In this document: positions 54,911-63,966 of the stretch, one piece after another
How positions within the stretch are numbered: the stretch's first letter is position 1
Layout: each line of letters opens with the position of its first letter
Assembly: GCA_021770615.1 (NCBI GenBank)
Contig: JAETQR010000009.1
Span: 93,509 to 157,508, forward strand
DNA: 64,000 bases
Direction of reading: 5' to 3'
DNA from: Lachnospiraceae bacterium
Lineage (GTDB): Bacteria > Bacillota_A > Clostridia > Lachnospirales > Lachnospiraceae
Position numbers and translations under genes: made by a program
Notes under the pieces: generated by a model
The model's database searches: none
The model's input: only the letters and a program-made list of their open reading frames with translations
Told to the model about the DNA's origin: nothing

Positions 54911-56554
54911 ATGATCAGCAGCAGAAAAGATTATTTTAGAACAATAGGATTTAAGCAGGATCCATTTGCTTCTACGAATGCCCTGCAGGAGGAATTCTTG
55001 GAAGAATATTTTGTGGTTCCTCCGTATTTTTATTCGTTAGTAGGATCAACAAATGCGCCAAAATCATCTTTTATTATTGCGCCAAGAGGAACAGGGAAAA
55101 CGGCTCAACGAGTTATGCTGGAGAAGATGGCAGAGAAGCAGGAAGAGATGCTTGCAGTTGTTTATGATGAGTTTCCGATAGAGAACGGGATAGATTTAAA
55201 AAAATTAACATTAGAGGATCATTTAAAACGTATAATAAGAAGTTTGATAATTGCATTGTTGTCTGAATTAAATGATTCTTCTTTAAATAATATTCTGGAT
55301 CAATATCAAAGGACTAATTTAAAAAAGTTAATTCATTTGTATTTATATGGAATTAACTCAGGTGAGATAAATAAAACTATTAAAAAGATTAAAGGTTTGG
55401 CTGGCAGAATTGAAGATATATGGTGTCGGGCAGGAGAAAGCGTGACGTCAATTATAAATGCAATAATAACAAAAAAGGGATTAGGTAAAATTGATTTATC
55501 AGTAAAACCCCAAAAAGAAAGACAGGATATTGGAAGTCATTTTACTTTTATTGAAGAATTATTTCGATCTGTTGGAATTTTTTCTGTATATGTTCTGGTT
55601 GATAGTATTGACGAAACAGTTGCTACTGGAAATAATGCAGAGAAATCATATCAGTTAATCAGACCATTTATTTTAGATTTGCGATTGCTTGAGAGAAAAA
55701 CTATAGTTTTTAAATTTTTTGTTTGGGACAAAATAGAGGAGTATTGGTCAGAAGAGTTTAGGAAAGACAGAATTGAGAATTATAAGATTAAATGGAATAA
55801 AGAAGAGATCAAACAGTTGTTATCCAAAAGACTGGAAGCTTACAGCGAAGGTAAATATACCAGACTTGATGAATTGTTAGATTGTGATGAAGAATTAATA
55901 GAGTATATTTATATATTTGCTAATGGATCTCCGAGAGATGCAATAAATATTCTGAAAAGTATTTTTGATGAGTATTTGCGAGGCAGTAAGGAAGGAATGA
56001 AAAGACCTGATACACAGGTTGTTATCTCAGGACTTGAGTCTTTTTGCAGAGATAAATTTGAAGAGATCGTTACCAATGAAAAACAAAGAAGAAATTTAAA
56101 AAGAATAAAATTAACTACATTTACAATACCTTATTTATATAATGATATATACAAATGTGAAAGCAGTACGGCAAGAAATATATTAATGCCATGGACTCGT
56201 GCGGGCATTGTAAATAGTTCGGCAAATAAGATTAAAGTTAATAAAAATCAGAATCCAATTAATGTATATACTTTTTCGGACATAAGGATTGCCAGATATG
56301 TATGTTCCAACCAAAAATTTGACAAATTTGTTCAAAGGAATATGTTGATATGTGAGGAATGTGGCACAACTAATATTTTTGATAAGGAAAATATGTATGG
56401 AATAAAGCATTGGCAGTGCCAGAATTGTATGAGTGAATTGCTTGAAATTGAAGAACGGTCAGAGAAAGGTCAAGATGGGAAGGGAAAGAAAAAAATAAAG
56501 AAAGGTGGCATTGAGGGACAAATTTCGCTTTTTGACATTAAAACGGGGTTGTAA
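54911..56554 (+). CDS. P-loop ATPase with C-terminal zinc ribbon, in the R-M operon
   Basis: A 547-residue ATPase. ATG 54911 follows AAAGGA. Walker A is FIIAPRGTGKTAQRVMLEKM (about residues 56-66) and a Walker-B-like strand is VYVLVDSIDET (about residue 227). Helical sensing regions follow, including NGSPRDAINILKS, which suits an AAA+/STAND lid, and winged-helix-like text near residues 395-450. A zinc ribbon (CEECGTTN ... WQCQNC) lies near residues 480-506. It resembles Sll1717-type P-loop ATPases, which are of unknown function. It follows Vsr by 31 bases and probably shares the operon promoter, so a role in the defence module is likely but unproven. Confidence 0.75.
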   Translation: MISSRKDYFRTIGFKQDPFASTNALQEEFLEEYFVVPPYFYSLVGSTNAPKSSFIIAPRGTGKTAQRVMLEKMAEKQEEMLAVVYDEFPIENGIDLKKLTLEDHLKRIIRSLIIALLSELNDSSLNNILDQYQRTNLKKLIHLYLYGINSGEINKTIKKIKGLAGRIEDIWCRAGESVTSIINAIITKKGLGKIDLSVKPQKERQDIGSHFTFIEELFRSVGIFSVYVLVDSIDETVATGNNAEKSYQLIRPFILDLRLLERKTIVFKFFVWDKIEEYWSEEFRKDRIENYKIKWNKEEIKQLLSKRLEAYSEGKYTRLDELLDCDEELIEYIYIFANGSPRDAINILKSIFDEYLRGSKEGMKRPDTQVVISGLESFCRDKFEEIVTNEKQRRNLKRIKLTTFTIPYLYNDIYKCESSTARNILMPWTRAGIVNSSANKIKVNKNQNPINVYTFSDIRIARYVCSNQKFDKFVQRNMLICEECGTTNIFDKENMYGIKHWQCQNCMSELLEIEERSEKGQDGKGKKKIKKGGIEGQISLFDIKTGL

Positions 56555-56650
56555 AACATTTCGTTCTGTAACGATTGAAGGATTAAAGAGTTACCGGGTA
56601 TCCAATCGTAGATATAGGAATCGTAGGATTGGTGATTTTCTGAAAGAATT

Positions 56651-56947
56651 TTGTTTATAAACAAAGATTTTTTGAAAGAAAAAACTGGAACAAAAGAGAT
56701 ATCAACCCCAAAATCAACCCCAAAATCAACCCCAAAGTCTGATTTGCCGGAAAATTTGTTGGGCTTGACATTGAGAGAACAGATATTAGTACTTATTAAA
56801 AAAGATCCTTCTATCTCTAAAAAGAAAATGACAGAGATATTGGGAGTCTCGATGTATAAATTGAAAAAAGAAGTGGCAGCGATGGCGAAAGAACATGTTG
56901 CTGAGTTTGTTGGATTTAGCCGGAATGGTAAGTGGGTTGTGCATTAA
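56651..56947 (+). CDS. Short winged-helix protein or fragment with a TPKS repeat
   Basis: A 98-residue frame from TTG 56651 with no clear ribosome site. Three identical 12-base units (ATCAACCCCAAA) encode STPK repeats, then ENLLGLTLREQILVLIKKDP and SISKKKMTEILGVSMYKLKK, a winged-helix typical of the C-terminus of AlbA_2 ATP-binding regulators. The N-terminal part of such a protein is absent, so this is probably a remnant. It lies between the ATPase and the TSUP gene. Confidence 0.5.
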   Translation: MFINKDFLKEKTGTKEISTPKSTPKSTPKSDLPENLLGLTLREQILVLIKKDPSISKKKMTEILGVSMYKLKKEVAAMAKEHVAEFVGFSRNGKWVVH

Positions 56948-56999
56948 TGATCACAAAAGTTTTTAAATGCAAATAAAATACTTACAAACGGAGGACATC

Positions 57000-57767
57000 A
57001 TGTACAAATTTATCATATGTTTCATTGCAGGGATCGGAGCAGGGCTTGGAACCGGACTGGCGGGCTTGAGCGCCGCCGCTGTCATAAGCCCGATGCTGAT
57101 CGTCTTTTTAAATGTGCCTGCCTATCAGGCGATTGGGATCGCACTTGCCAGTGATGTGCTTGCGAGTGCAGTCAGTGCTTATACGTATGGAAAAAATAAA
57201 AATCTGGATATTAAAAATGGCGTCGTTATGATGGTTACCGTTCTTGTATTTACATTTATATCCAGCTATCTTTCCAGTCTTCTTCCGAACACTGCGATGG
57301 GAGGATTTTCTATGTTCATGACTCTGTTGGTCGGGATCAAATTTATCGTCCGTCCGGTCATGACGACCAAAGAGAAGATGGAGCATACCGATTCGAGGAA
57401 AAAGATGATCCAGTCCGTGGTATGTGGTGTCGTTATCGGTATGATCTGTGGTTTTGTCGGAGCCGGCGGGGGAATGATGCTTCTTCTCATTTTGACCAGT
57501 GTGCTTGGGTATGAATTAAAGACGGCGGTGGGAACCAGTGTATTTATTATGGCATTTACAGCACTTACCGGTTCGGCGAGCCATTTTGTGCTTGGTGGGA
57601 TGCCGGATATGGCGTGTCTGGTGTTCTGCGTACTTTCGACACTTCTGTGGGCAAGGATTGGAGCGGTATTTGCGAATAAGGCCAGTGCAAGGGTGTTGAA
57701 CCGGGCGACAGGGATCGTGCTGAGCGTAATGGGTGTGGCGATCATTGTGGTCAATTACATGAAATAA
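57000..57767 (+). CDS. TSUP (TauE/SafE) family permease
   Basis: A 255-residue membrane protein with about eight helices. ATG 57000 follows CGGAGGACATC. The two repeats start GAGLGTGLAGLSAAAVISPM and GMICGFVGAGGGMMLLLILT, the glycine-rich signature of TSUP proteins, which export or import sulfur compounds or organic anions. The substrate is unknown. It precedes a DUF1893 gene by 13 bases. Confidence 0.9.
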   Translation: MYKFIICFIAGIGAGLGTGLAGLSAAAVISPMLIVFLNVPAYQAIGIALASDVLASAVSAYTYGKNKNLDIKNGVVMMVTVLVFTFISSYLSSLLPNTAMGGFSMFMTLLVGIKFIVRPVMTTKEKMEHTDSRKKMIQSVVCGVVIGMICGFVGAGGGMMLLLILTSVLGYELKTAVGTSVFIMAFTALTGSASHFVLGGMPDMACLVFCVLSTLLWARIGAVFANKASARVLNRATGIVLSVMGVAIIVVNYMK

Positions 57768-57780
57768 AAGAGGGGTTACT

Positions 57781-58206
57781 GTGGAAGACAATACATTTTA
57801 TGCAAAAGAACTGTTAAAAAAGGAAGGGTATACTTGCGTGCTGTATGATGGCAAAAATACGTATACGAGCATGGCGCGTGGTGTGGCACCGCTTGTGGAC
57901 TGGCTGGATGCCGGAAATTCTTTTGGGGGTTATTCGGCGGCGGATAAAGTGGTGGGGAAAGCAACGGCCTTTTTGTATGCACTTCTGGATGTGAAAGAAG
58001 TGTATGCACCGGTGATGAGTGAGAGCGCTGTGAGGGTCTTAAAAAAATATGGGATCCGTGCAGTCTGTGACCAGGTGGTGGCAGGGATAAAGAACCGGGA
58101 GGGGAATGGGCCATGCCCGATGGAGCAGGTGACAAAAAAGATCAGTACGAAAGAGGAAGCGCTTGCAGCAATCCGCAAGAAGCGGGAAGAATTACAGAAA
58201 AAATGA
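57781..58206 (+). CDS. DUF1893 family protein
   Basis: A 141-residue DUF1893 protein starting with GTG 57781 behind AGAGGGG. The family pattern is LLKKEGYTCVLYDGKNTYTS, RGVAPLVDWL, SFGGYSAADKVVGKATAFLY and ENREGNGPCPMEQVTKK-like end. The fold is related to cytidine deaminases, but the family function is unknown. Its stop lies inside the open frame of the regulator gene. Confidence 0.85.
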   Translation: MEDNTFYAKELLKKEGYTCVLYDGKNTYTSMARGVAPLVDWLDAGNSFGGYSAADKVVGKATAFLYALLDVKEVYAPVMSESAVRVLKKYGIRAVCDQVVAGIKNREGNGPCPMEQVTKKISTKEEALAAIRKKREELQKK

Positions 58207-58235
58207 ACACAGTTCAAAAGGGAGCAGAGGAAAGG

Positions 58236-58988
58236 ATGGATTTTTTAAATGTTGCCGTGGTGGAGGATGAGAAGCTTCATGCGGATATTCTTGTCAAATA
58301 CATTACGGCGTGGCTTGATCAGGAGAAGTGTAAAGGACGTATACAGGTCTTTTCAGATGCAGAGAGTTTTTTATTTGAATGGGAGGAGAACCGGGTGTGG
58401 GATGTATTGTTTATCGACATTCAGATGCCTGGGATCAGTGGAATCGAATTGGCGAAAAAAATACGGATGAAAGATGAGGCGATATCAATCATATTTGCGA
58501 CCGGGCTCACCGATCATATGCAGGAAGGCTATGAAGTATCGGCGCTTCATTATCTGATCAAGCCGGTAGACGAAGAAAAGATCGGACGGTGCATGGAACG
58601 GATCGTCAAGGGCCTGGAGGGGAGACAAAGCGGACGGTCAATGCTTCTGGAAGTAGAGGAGACCGGTGGAAAGTCAGGAGGAGAGCGTATTATGCTCCGC
58701 ATCCTGCCGGAAAAGATTGTATATATCGAAGCATTTGCTCATTATACGGAGATACATGCGGAGGAAAAGACATACCGGGTACGGAAAGGGATCGAAGAAT
58801 GGGAAAAAAGGCTGGAAGATGAAAATTTTGTCCTGAGCCACCGTTCGTATCTTGTCAATCTCCTGTATATAAAGCAGATCGGGAAGACAGAAATATATCT
58901 GGATACCGGGGCGTGCCTGCCTCTTAGCAGGAGGAAGCAGAAGATGGTATATGATGCGTTCATAAGGTTTTACAGGAGGGAAGAATGA
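58236..58988 (+). CDS. LytTR family response regulator (AgrA-like)
   Basis: A 250-residue regulator starting at ATG 58236 (MDFLNVAVVEDEK); the frame is open further upstream. The receiver domain has the acidic VEDE, the phosphorylation Asp in WDVLFIDIQMPGISGIELAK and the Lys in HYLIKPVDEEK. The C-terminal LytTR DNA-binding domain reads ILPEKIVYIEAFAHYTEIHA and SHRSYLVNLLYIKQIGKTEI. It is overlapped by the GHKL kinase gene (ATGA), so the two form a two-component pair. AIP-type peptide genes were not seen. Confidence 0.92.
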   Translation: MDFLNVAVVEDEKLHADILVKYITAWLDQEKCKGRIQVFSDAESFLFEWEENRVWDVLFIDIQMPGISGIELAKKIRMKDEAISIIFATGLTDHMQEGYEVSALHYLIKPVDEEKIGRCMERIVKGLEGRQSGRSMLLEVEETGGKSGGERIMLRILPEKIVYIEAFAHYTEIHAEEKTYRVRKGIEEWEKRLEDENFVLSHRSYLVNLLYIKQIGKTEIYLDTGACLPLSRRKQKMVYDAFIRFYRREE

Positions 58989-59704
58989 TAGTAATCGGAG
59001 TGGCTGTGCTGGCGGTGTGTGTGGTACTGTTTTTTGTATTTCGATCCGTCATGTTCCGGGTGGTGGACCGGCGGATCGCCTCTTACCAGAATGATCTGAT
59101 CGAGAAACACTGTGAGGAAGTGGAAAATATGTACCGTCAGGTGAGGGGGTGGAGACATGATTACAAGCATCATATCCAGACGATGAAAGCTCACCTTGTG
59201 ATGGAGCAGTATGAGGCGCTGGAGTCATATCTCAATGAGCTTGATGTCGATCTGACGACGGTAGATGCGGTCATAAAGACAGGAAATGTCCGGATCGATG
59301 CGGTCTTAAACAGTAAGCTTGGGGTGGCAAAGCAGCATGGGATCCGTGTCAACGCCAAGGCGATCGTACCCAAAGACCTGCCGGTATCTGAAGTGGATCT
59401 TTGTATCATCATCGGAAATCTTCTGGACAATGCGATCGAGGCATGTGAGAAAGAGAAAGACCAGGAAAAGCGATTTATCCGCGTGTATATTGATATACTG
59501 AAAGGGCAGCTTTATATTTATGTATCAAATTCCATGACAAATGATATACGTAAGCAGGGAGCGGCTTATCTGACGACGAAAAAGGGCGGTCACGGCTTTG
59601 GACTGATGCGTGTGGATAAGGTCGTGCAGAAATACGGCGGCTATATCAACCGCCAGAATGAGGATGAAGTATTTGCGACGGAGATCATGCTTCGGTTGAA
59701 ATAG
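58985..59704 (+). CDS. GHKL histidine kinase-like sensor (HATPase_c_5), one membrane helix
   Basis: A 239-residue protein. One membrane helix (residues about 3-22) precedes a coiled coil with RQVRGWRHDYKHHIQTMKAH, the His-containing region of the AgrC/VirS-like group, and the ATPase domain with IIIGNLLDNAIEACEKEKDQ (N box) and GGHGFGLMRVDKVVQKYGGY. It lacks the multi-helix sensor domain of AgrC and cannot sense a peptide outside by itself. The regulator partner lies immediately upstream. Confidence 0.88.
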   Translation: MIVIGVAVLAVCVVLFFVFRSVMFRVVDRRIASYQNDLIEKHCEEVENMYRQVRGWRHDYKHHIQTMKAHLVMEQYEALESYLNELDVDLTTVDAVIKTGNVRIDAVLNSKLGVAKQHGIRVNAKAIVPKDLPVSEVDLCIIIGNLLDNAIEACEKEKDQEKRFIRVYIDILKGQLYIYVSNSMTNDIRKQGAAYLTTKKGGHGFGLMRVDKVVQKYGGYINRQNEDEVFATEIMLRLK

Positions 59705-59749
59705 GTTCAGCAGGGCTGAACCATTGCAAGTTTGGCAAAGCCAAACTTG
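59704..59749. repeat. Paired hairpins after the kinase gene
   Basis: GGTTCAGC (59704-59711) pairs with GCTGAACC (59715-59722) and CAAGTTTGGC (59727-59736) with GCCAAACTTG (59740-59749). The AAGTTTG core resembles a stem in the ABC operon leader at 49773, so these may belong to a family of dispersed hairpins. Confidence 0.7.
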
Positions 59750-59828
59750 TGTCATGTAGGAAAAGAATTCGCAAAGCAGATGCATGTAAGCGAAGTCCGG
59801 ATAACAGAACAACGTAAAAAGAATGAGG

Positions 59829-59884
59829 CTCTGAAAGCCTTGTAATCACATATTTATAGGTGATTATGAGGATTTCAGAGTTTT
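59829..59884 (+). terminator. Terminator of the DUF1893/two-component unit
   Basis: CTCTGAAA (59829-59836) and TTTCAGAG (59873-59880) frame TAATCAC/GTGATTA arms around an AT-rich loop, and a T run follows. Confidence 0.8.
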
Positions 59885-60006
59885 TTATGTTTAAAAAGGA
59901 AAAGCAGAAACACTGTTTCTATTGCCTGATATCATTTTAAGTTGAATAACGCCTTATAAACAAGTTTGCAAATGCAAATTAATATTTGAAATTTTAAATA
60001 AAAGTA
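59885..60006 (+). other. Intergenic AT-rich stretch
   Basis: Nothing gene-like was seen before the next promoter. Confidence 0.5.
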
Positions 60007-60035
60007 TTGACAGCACATAGGTAAAAGTGTATTAT
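60007..60035 (+). promoter_or_regulatory. Promoter of the large HTH/PLD-like gene
   Basis: TTGACA (60007-60012) and TATTAT (60030-60035) with a 17-base spacer, 47 bases before ATG 60082. It supports that start over the upstream frame. Confidence 0.8.
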
Positions 60036-60081
60036 ATGAGTAGATTAAATAATGACTATATTTTGGAAAGAAGGGATAGAA

Positions 60082-63000
60082 ATGGCAATATCATATGATG
60101 GTTTATGGAATCTATTAAGCGAGAAAGGTATTTCCAAGACAGAATTTCGTAAGCTGTTAAATATTAGCACAGTGACATTGGCGAAAATGTCTAAAAACGA
60201 ACCAGTATCTATGTCTATCATAGAAGCTATTTGTTTGAGATTTCATTGTCAAATTGAAGAGATTATGAAAATTGAATTAAAGCAGAACGAGGGAAAATGG
60301 GGAAGGATACAAGAAAATGCAGTTTATTTGATACGTTTGTTTTATCTTACAAAGGAGCGTGAGGGCGAAGAACAAGTGAACTTTTTATATGGCTATTCGA
60401 TTAAAGCGGATGAGGGGATGGAAAGAAAAAGAAGATGGGAATTATCAGTATACATGGAACAGGGGACCATCCGGATTTGGGAAATTACATCAAATATTAG
60501 CGGAGATGATTTATGGATGCTGATTCGTGCCATGGAGCAGAATAAAAAGCTGGGAGAATTTTTTGAGGATTCTTTAGTAGAATTGCATGATAACATAAGA
60601 AATAAAAGAAAGGAACACTGGCGTAAGAATTTTTTAAACGCACAGATTATTTATTCTGATAAAGATTACAGACCGGAAATAGTATTGATTCCTGAGAGGG
60701 AAAGTGGATTATTGATAAATGGGATGCAACCGCTACATGCATTTGGAGAAGATCCTTTAATTAGTGAATCTTTGGTATGTAGAATCAAAAGAAAATTATA
60801 TCATGATGAGAATGGCAATTATGACATTGATAAAATGGAAATAATTTATAATTTTTTTAAGAAAGAAAAGATTTTGATAAATGGAAATAAAGATTTGTGT
60901 CGTATTGGCGACTTTGAGGTGTTTTCTGCCCTTGTGGACGGAACACGACAGGATGAATTGTTTGAGATTGAATCACAGGTGGAAAGGTTAGATGGTATCC
61001 GAAAAATCCTAAAAGGATTTAAGATAACTATTTTTTGTAAGCATTTATCAGGAAATTACATGCTCGGAGTGACTACTCATAATGCAGGAAGTCCCACTTC
61101 GATGAAAATGTATGATATTGTTGTGGGTACACAGGATGTGATAAAAACAGTAGATATTGCAGAAAGCAGTTCTAGCGTAATTGTTTGTATATGGGAAAAA
61201 GAAGAGGAGAAACGGATTCAACTAATTGGGTATAAACAGGTTTCTCTTATGCGGGATTTTGTTATGAATTATCACATTCATGAAAGGACTGTAACGATAG
61301 AGGATAAGTATACAAAGAAGTTCCAGAAAACAAATGGAGGGAAAAACAAAAACCTTGTAAATCGGGATGTTGAAAGATATAGTTCTATGAAAACTCATAT
61401 AGGTGATGAGGGAAATGATCCATGGAGGAAGGAGTTTCGTCAAGTTGAAGATGACTTTAAGGAGTTATATGGGACAGAACTGGCAGAAAGTCGTTTTTTT
61501 GCACAGGGAATGGAAGCGCATGAAGAATTTCTTGAGTGGCTGAAAAAAGAACTTAATAGAAAACAAATTAAAAGTGTCTGGATATTTGATCCTTATATTG
61601 ATGCCGATAGTGTAACGAGGATTTTGCGTTCTGTTACAGATATAGGAGTGCAGATGAAGATTGTTACAGACGCAAAGGCCCCAAGCCGAAATAAGAATGA
61701 TAGGATTGCAGGGCTTCAGTATATGTGTGAACAATTAGGGGAGATCATGGGGAATCAATTTACATTTTATGCATTTAATGGAAATAAATGCCTTTTACAT
61801 GATAGGATATTGATGTTGTTTAATCAAAATTATATTCCCATTGTGTATAACATGAGTAATTCACTTGATAATATGGGGATGCATATGCCTTCAATTGTAT
61901 GTAAATTGAATCGAAATTCCGCAAAGAAGTGTGCTGAGTATTATTTAGGGTTATACCAGAGAGAACAGGAGGAAAAGAAGGTAAAAATTTTATGGGAGAA
62001 ACAAAACGATAGTCAGAGATTATATATGACAGTTTCATCTGAGGAAGAACAGGATAAATATTTAGAGAATCTTACAGAGTTTTTTAATGAAAAGTTGGTA
62101 GAACAAAAGCTGCCTACATTATCCAGCAAAAAAGACGGAATTGTTTTTCCTGACATTTTAGAGTGCGAAGAAAAAAGAAAAATGATGAAAATATTGTGTG
62201 AGGATGCAGGTAATTATTGGGAAGAGATATGTTATCTTTATGCAAATATAGACTATCCGGTTCGTACAGAACTGAAAAAAAATTTTGAGGATTATTATAG
62301 TCAGCAATGGGGGGAGAGATTGCAGAAAGGTTTGATGGAGGAGTTGCATAGGGAAGAAAACGAAGAGGGTCGGGAAAAAGGAGCGTTGAAAGCTTATCAG
62401 AAAGATGATTTCAGAAATATCTTGCAGAATATGGGATATTTGTTAGAAAATCCACATGATATTTGGCTGGATTACCATATGTCATGGCAGAACCAGATGG
62501 CTTTGGAAATTATTATTGTAAAGGATTTTCCAAGGTATCAGGACATTCTGGAACAGTTGGATAAGCGAGAGGGTTCAAGGCATGCGTTAAAACAAAAGAG
62601 AATACTGATTTGCAGGCTGGCATGCGTAATGACAGAGCGGGAAGAACTTTCAGAAGGATTAGCTGAAAAGTGCCTGGAATCGGCAAATCAGGAATTAATT
62701 GCAGTTGGTATGCAGTGGTTTATTAAACATAGAATTTTGGGACAGGTGATTGCAAAAGTAAAAGATATTTCTTGTTGCCATGAGTTTTTTAAAGCTATGG
62801 TGGTTGACTTGCAGGTAGAGGATTGTAGGAGAAAGTATCGTTCTGATGAAGGTAAAAGTTCGGATATGGCACAAAATGAGATATTTGAAAAAGAAAAAAA
62901 TGAATTTCTTGAAAGAATGCAGGAAGTAAAAGAAGCTTGGGTGAATTATTTTTCGGATACATTGACGGCGGAACAATTAGAAGCGAATGTATACTTTGAT

Positions 63001-63537
63001 GAGATTGGAATAAGAAATAAAAAGGATGTCTGTGATCTTGTGATAATGCTTTGTAGAGCCAACAAACTTTCTGTTATAGAATTGGAAAATTTTTTGATAG
63101 ACGATTTCCTGAAAAAGTTGGAAAATGATTATAAAAATGAAGATGGATATTGGAGGATAGAGGATTTTCAAAATGGAGAATTAGTTTTGTCTACATTAAA
63201 AGAATTTGGCACAGAGACAGTAGGAAAAAAAGTAGTAGAAAAGTTGATTCATTGGGAGAAAAAGATAGTTAAGGTTTTGCATGATGTGTTTTTACATCAT
63301 AAAAATTATACAAAATGGAAATGTTACATCGATATGTTGATATGGTGTTGTACTATGCGTATGATTTGCCAACAGTTTTGGGAGAATTATATGACTTGGA
63401 TACAAGAAGATCGAAACGGACAGACACGACAGAAAGAAATTGATGGACTATTGAAAAAATATCATGTTACATTGGAAAAGTATTCGGATGCATATCGGAT
63501 TTTTTGCCATGTACAACAGGATTTTAATGGATGCTAA
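60082..63537 (+). CDS. Large protein with N-terminal Xre-type HTH and a PLD-like phosphodiesterase region
   Basis: A 1151-residue protein. ATG 60082 has GAAGGG before it. Residues 1-64 (LWNLLSEKGISKTEFRKLLN, TVTLAKMSKNEPVSMSIIEA) are an Xre-type helix-turn-helix. Residues 65-470 are of unknown type. Near residue 500 the text IWIFDPYIDADSVTRIL, then LLHDRILML (His573, Arg575) and YNMSNSLDNMG (about 588-600) match the PLD-like active-site layout of phosphodiesterases found in defence proteins, with HDR in place of HxK. The last 530 residues are helical and unrecognised. A strong promoter precedes it and no other gene shares its transcript. Its place between an R-M-ATPase operon and a Phd/Doc pair suggests a single-gene defence system, an inference only. 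Confidence 0.7.
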   Translation: MAISYDGLWNLLSEKGISKTEFRKLLNISTVTLAKMSKNEPVSMSIIEAICLRFHCQIEEIMKIELKQNEGKWGRIQENAVYLIRLFYLTKEREGEEQVNFLYGYSIKADEGMERKRRWELSVYMEQGTIRIWEITSNISGDDLWMLIRAMEQNKKLGEFFEDSLVELHDNIRNKRKEHWRKNFLNAQIIYSDKDYRPEIVLIPERESGLLINGMQPLHAFGEDPLISESLVCRIKRKLYHDENGNYDIDKMEIIYNFFKKEKILINGNKDLCRIGDFEVFSALVDGTRQDELFEIESQVERLDGIRKILKGFKITIFCKHLSGNYMLGVTTHNAGSPTSMKMYDIVVGTQDVIKTVDIAESSSSVIVCIWEKEEEKRIQLIGYKQVSLMRDFVMNYHIHERTVTIEDKYTKKFQKTNGGKNKNLVNRDVERYSSMKTHIGDEGNDPWRKEFRQVEDDFKELYGTELAESRFFAQGMEAHEEFLEWLKKELNRKQIKSVWIFDPYIDADSVTRILRSVTDIGVQMKIVTDAKAPSRNKNDRIAGLQYMCEQLGEIMGNQFTFYAFNGNKCLLHDRILMLFNQNYIPIVYNMSNSLDNMGMHMPSIVCKLNRNSAKKCAEYYLGLYQREQEEKKVKILWEKQNDSQRLYMTVSSEEEQDKYLENLTEFFNEKLVEQKLPTLSSKKDGIVFPDILECEEKRKMMKILCEDAGNYWEEICYLYANIDYPVRTELKKNFEDYYSQQWGERLQKGLMEELHREENEEGREKGALKAYQKDDFRNILQNMGYLLENPHDIWLDYHMSWQNQMALEIIIVKDFPRYQDILEQLDKREGSRHALKQKRILICRLACVMTEREELSEGLAEKCLESANQELIAVGMQWFIKHRILGQVIAKVKDISCCHEFFKAMVVDLQVEDCRRKYRSDEGKSSDMAQNEIFEKEKNEFLERMQEVKEAWVNYFSDTLTAEQLEANVYFDEIGIRNKKDVCDLVIMLCRANKLSVIELENFLIDDFLKKLENDYKNEDGYWRIEDFQNGELVLSTLKEFGTETVGKKVVEKLIHWEKKIVKVLHDVFLHHKNYTKWKCYIDMLIWCCTMRMICQQFWENYMTWIQEDRNGQTRQKEIDGLLKKYHVTLEKYSDAYRIFCHVQQDFNGC

Positions 63538-63662
63538 TGGATGATTTATTATTGTAACTAGATGTTTTCATTCTTAGAAAGAAACATTATTTATAGAAAA
63601 CCATTATGAGAAGATTTGTTTGAAGATAAGAATAGGTAAGAATGGGGTGCAATAAAAATAGG

Positions 63663-63691
63663 TTGAATTTATCCTAGAAACTGGATATAAT
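63663..63691 (+). promoter_or_regulatory. Promoter of the Phd/Doc module
   Basis: TTGAAT (63663-63668) and a perfect TATAAT (63686-63691) with a 17-base spacer, 33 bases upstream of the antitoxin ATG. Confidence 0.75.
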
Positions 63692-63723
63692 AAAACTAAT
63701 AAACCATCAGGGAGGTGTGAGAA

Positions 63724-63966
63724 ATGACGATTAACACAAACACATTAGTTTCTATTACCGAAGCTAACCAGAATTTTTCCAAAGTAGCAAGGCTGGTGGA
63801 TGAACATGGAACAGCAGTGATTCTCAAGAACAATGTGCCAAGATATCTTGTTATTGATTTTAGCAAGGCAGAAGATGATACCATTGCATCCGATGAAGAT
63901 ATATTGAGTATTTCAAAAAGATTGATTGAACAGAACAGAGAGGCCTATGAGGTACTGGCAAAATGA
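63724..63966 (+). CDS. phd: Phd/YefM family antitoxin
   Basis: An 80-residue antitoxin; GGGAGGTG precedes ATG 63724. The DNA-binding half is LVSITEANQNFSKVARLVDE, followed by HGTAVILKNNVPRYLVIDF, the Phd/YefM signature. The C-terminal tail would bind the toxin. Its stop overlaps the next ATG (ATGA), which begins a Fic/Doc-type protein, so the pair is a Phd/Doc module. Confidence 0.9.
   Translation: MTINTNTLVSITEANQNFSKVARLVDEHGTAVILKNNVPRYLVIDFSKAEDDTIASDEDILSISKRLIEQNREAYEVLAK

Noticed and set aside
56701..56737. Short tandem repeat as a CRISPR array
   Set aside because: The units are contiguous 12-mers without spacers and encode STPK repeats. No cas genes are present and no CRISPR array was seen anywhere in the window.
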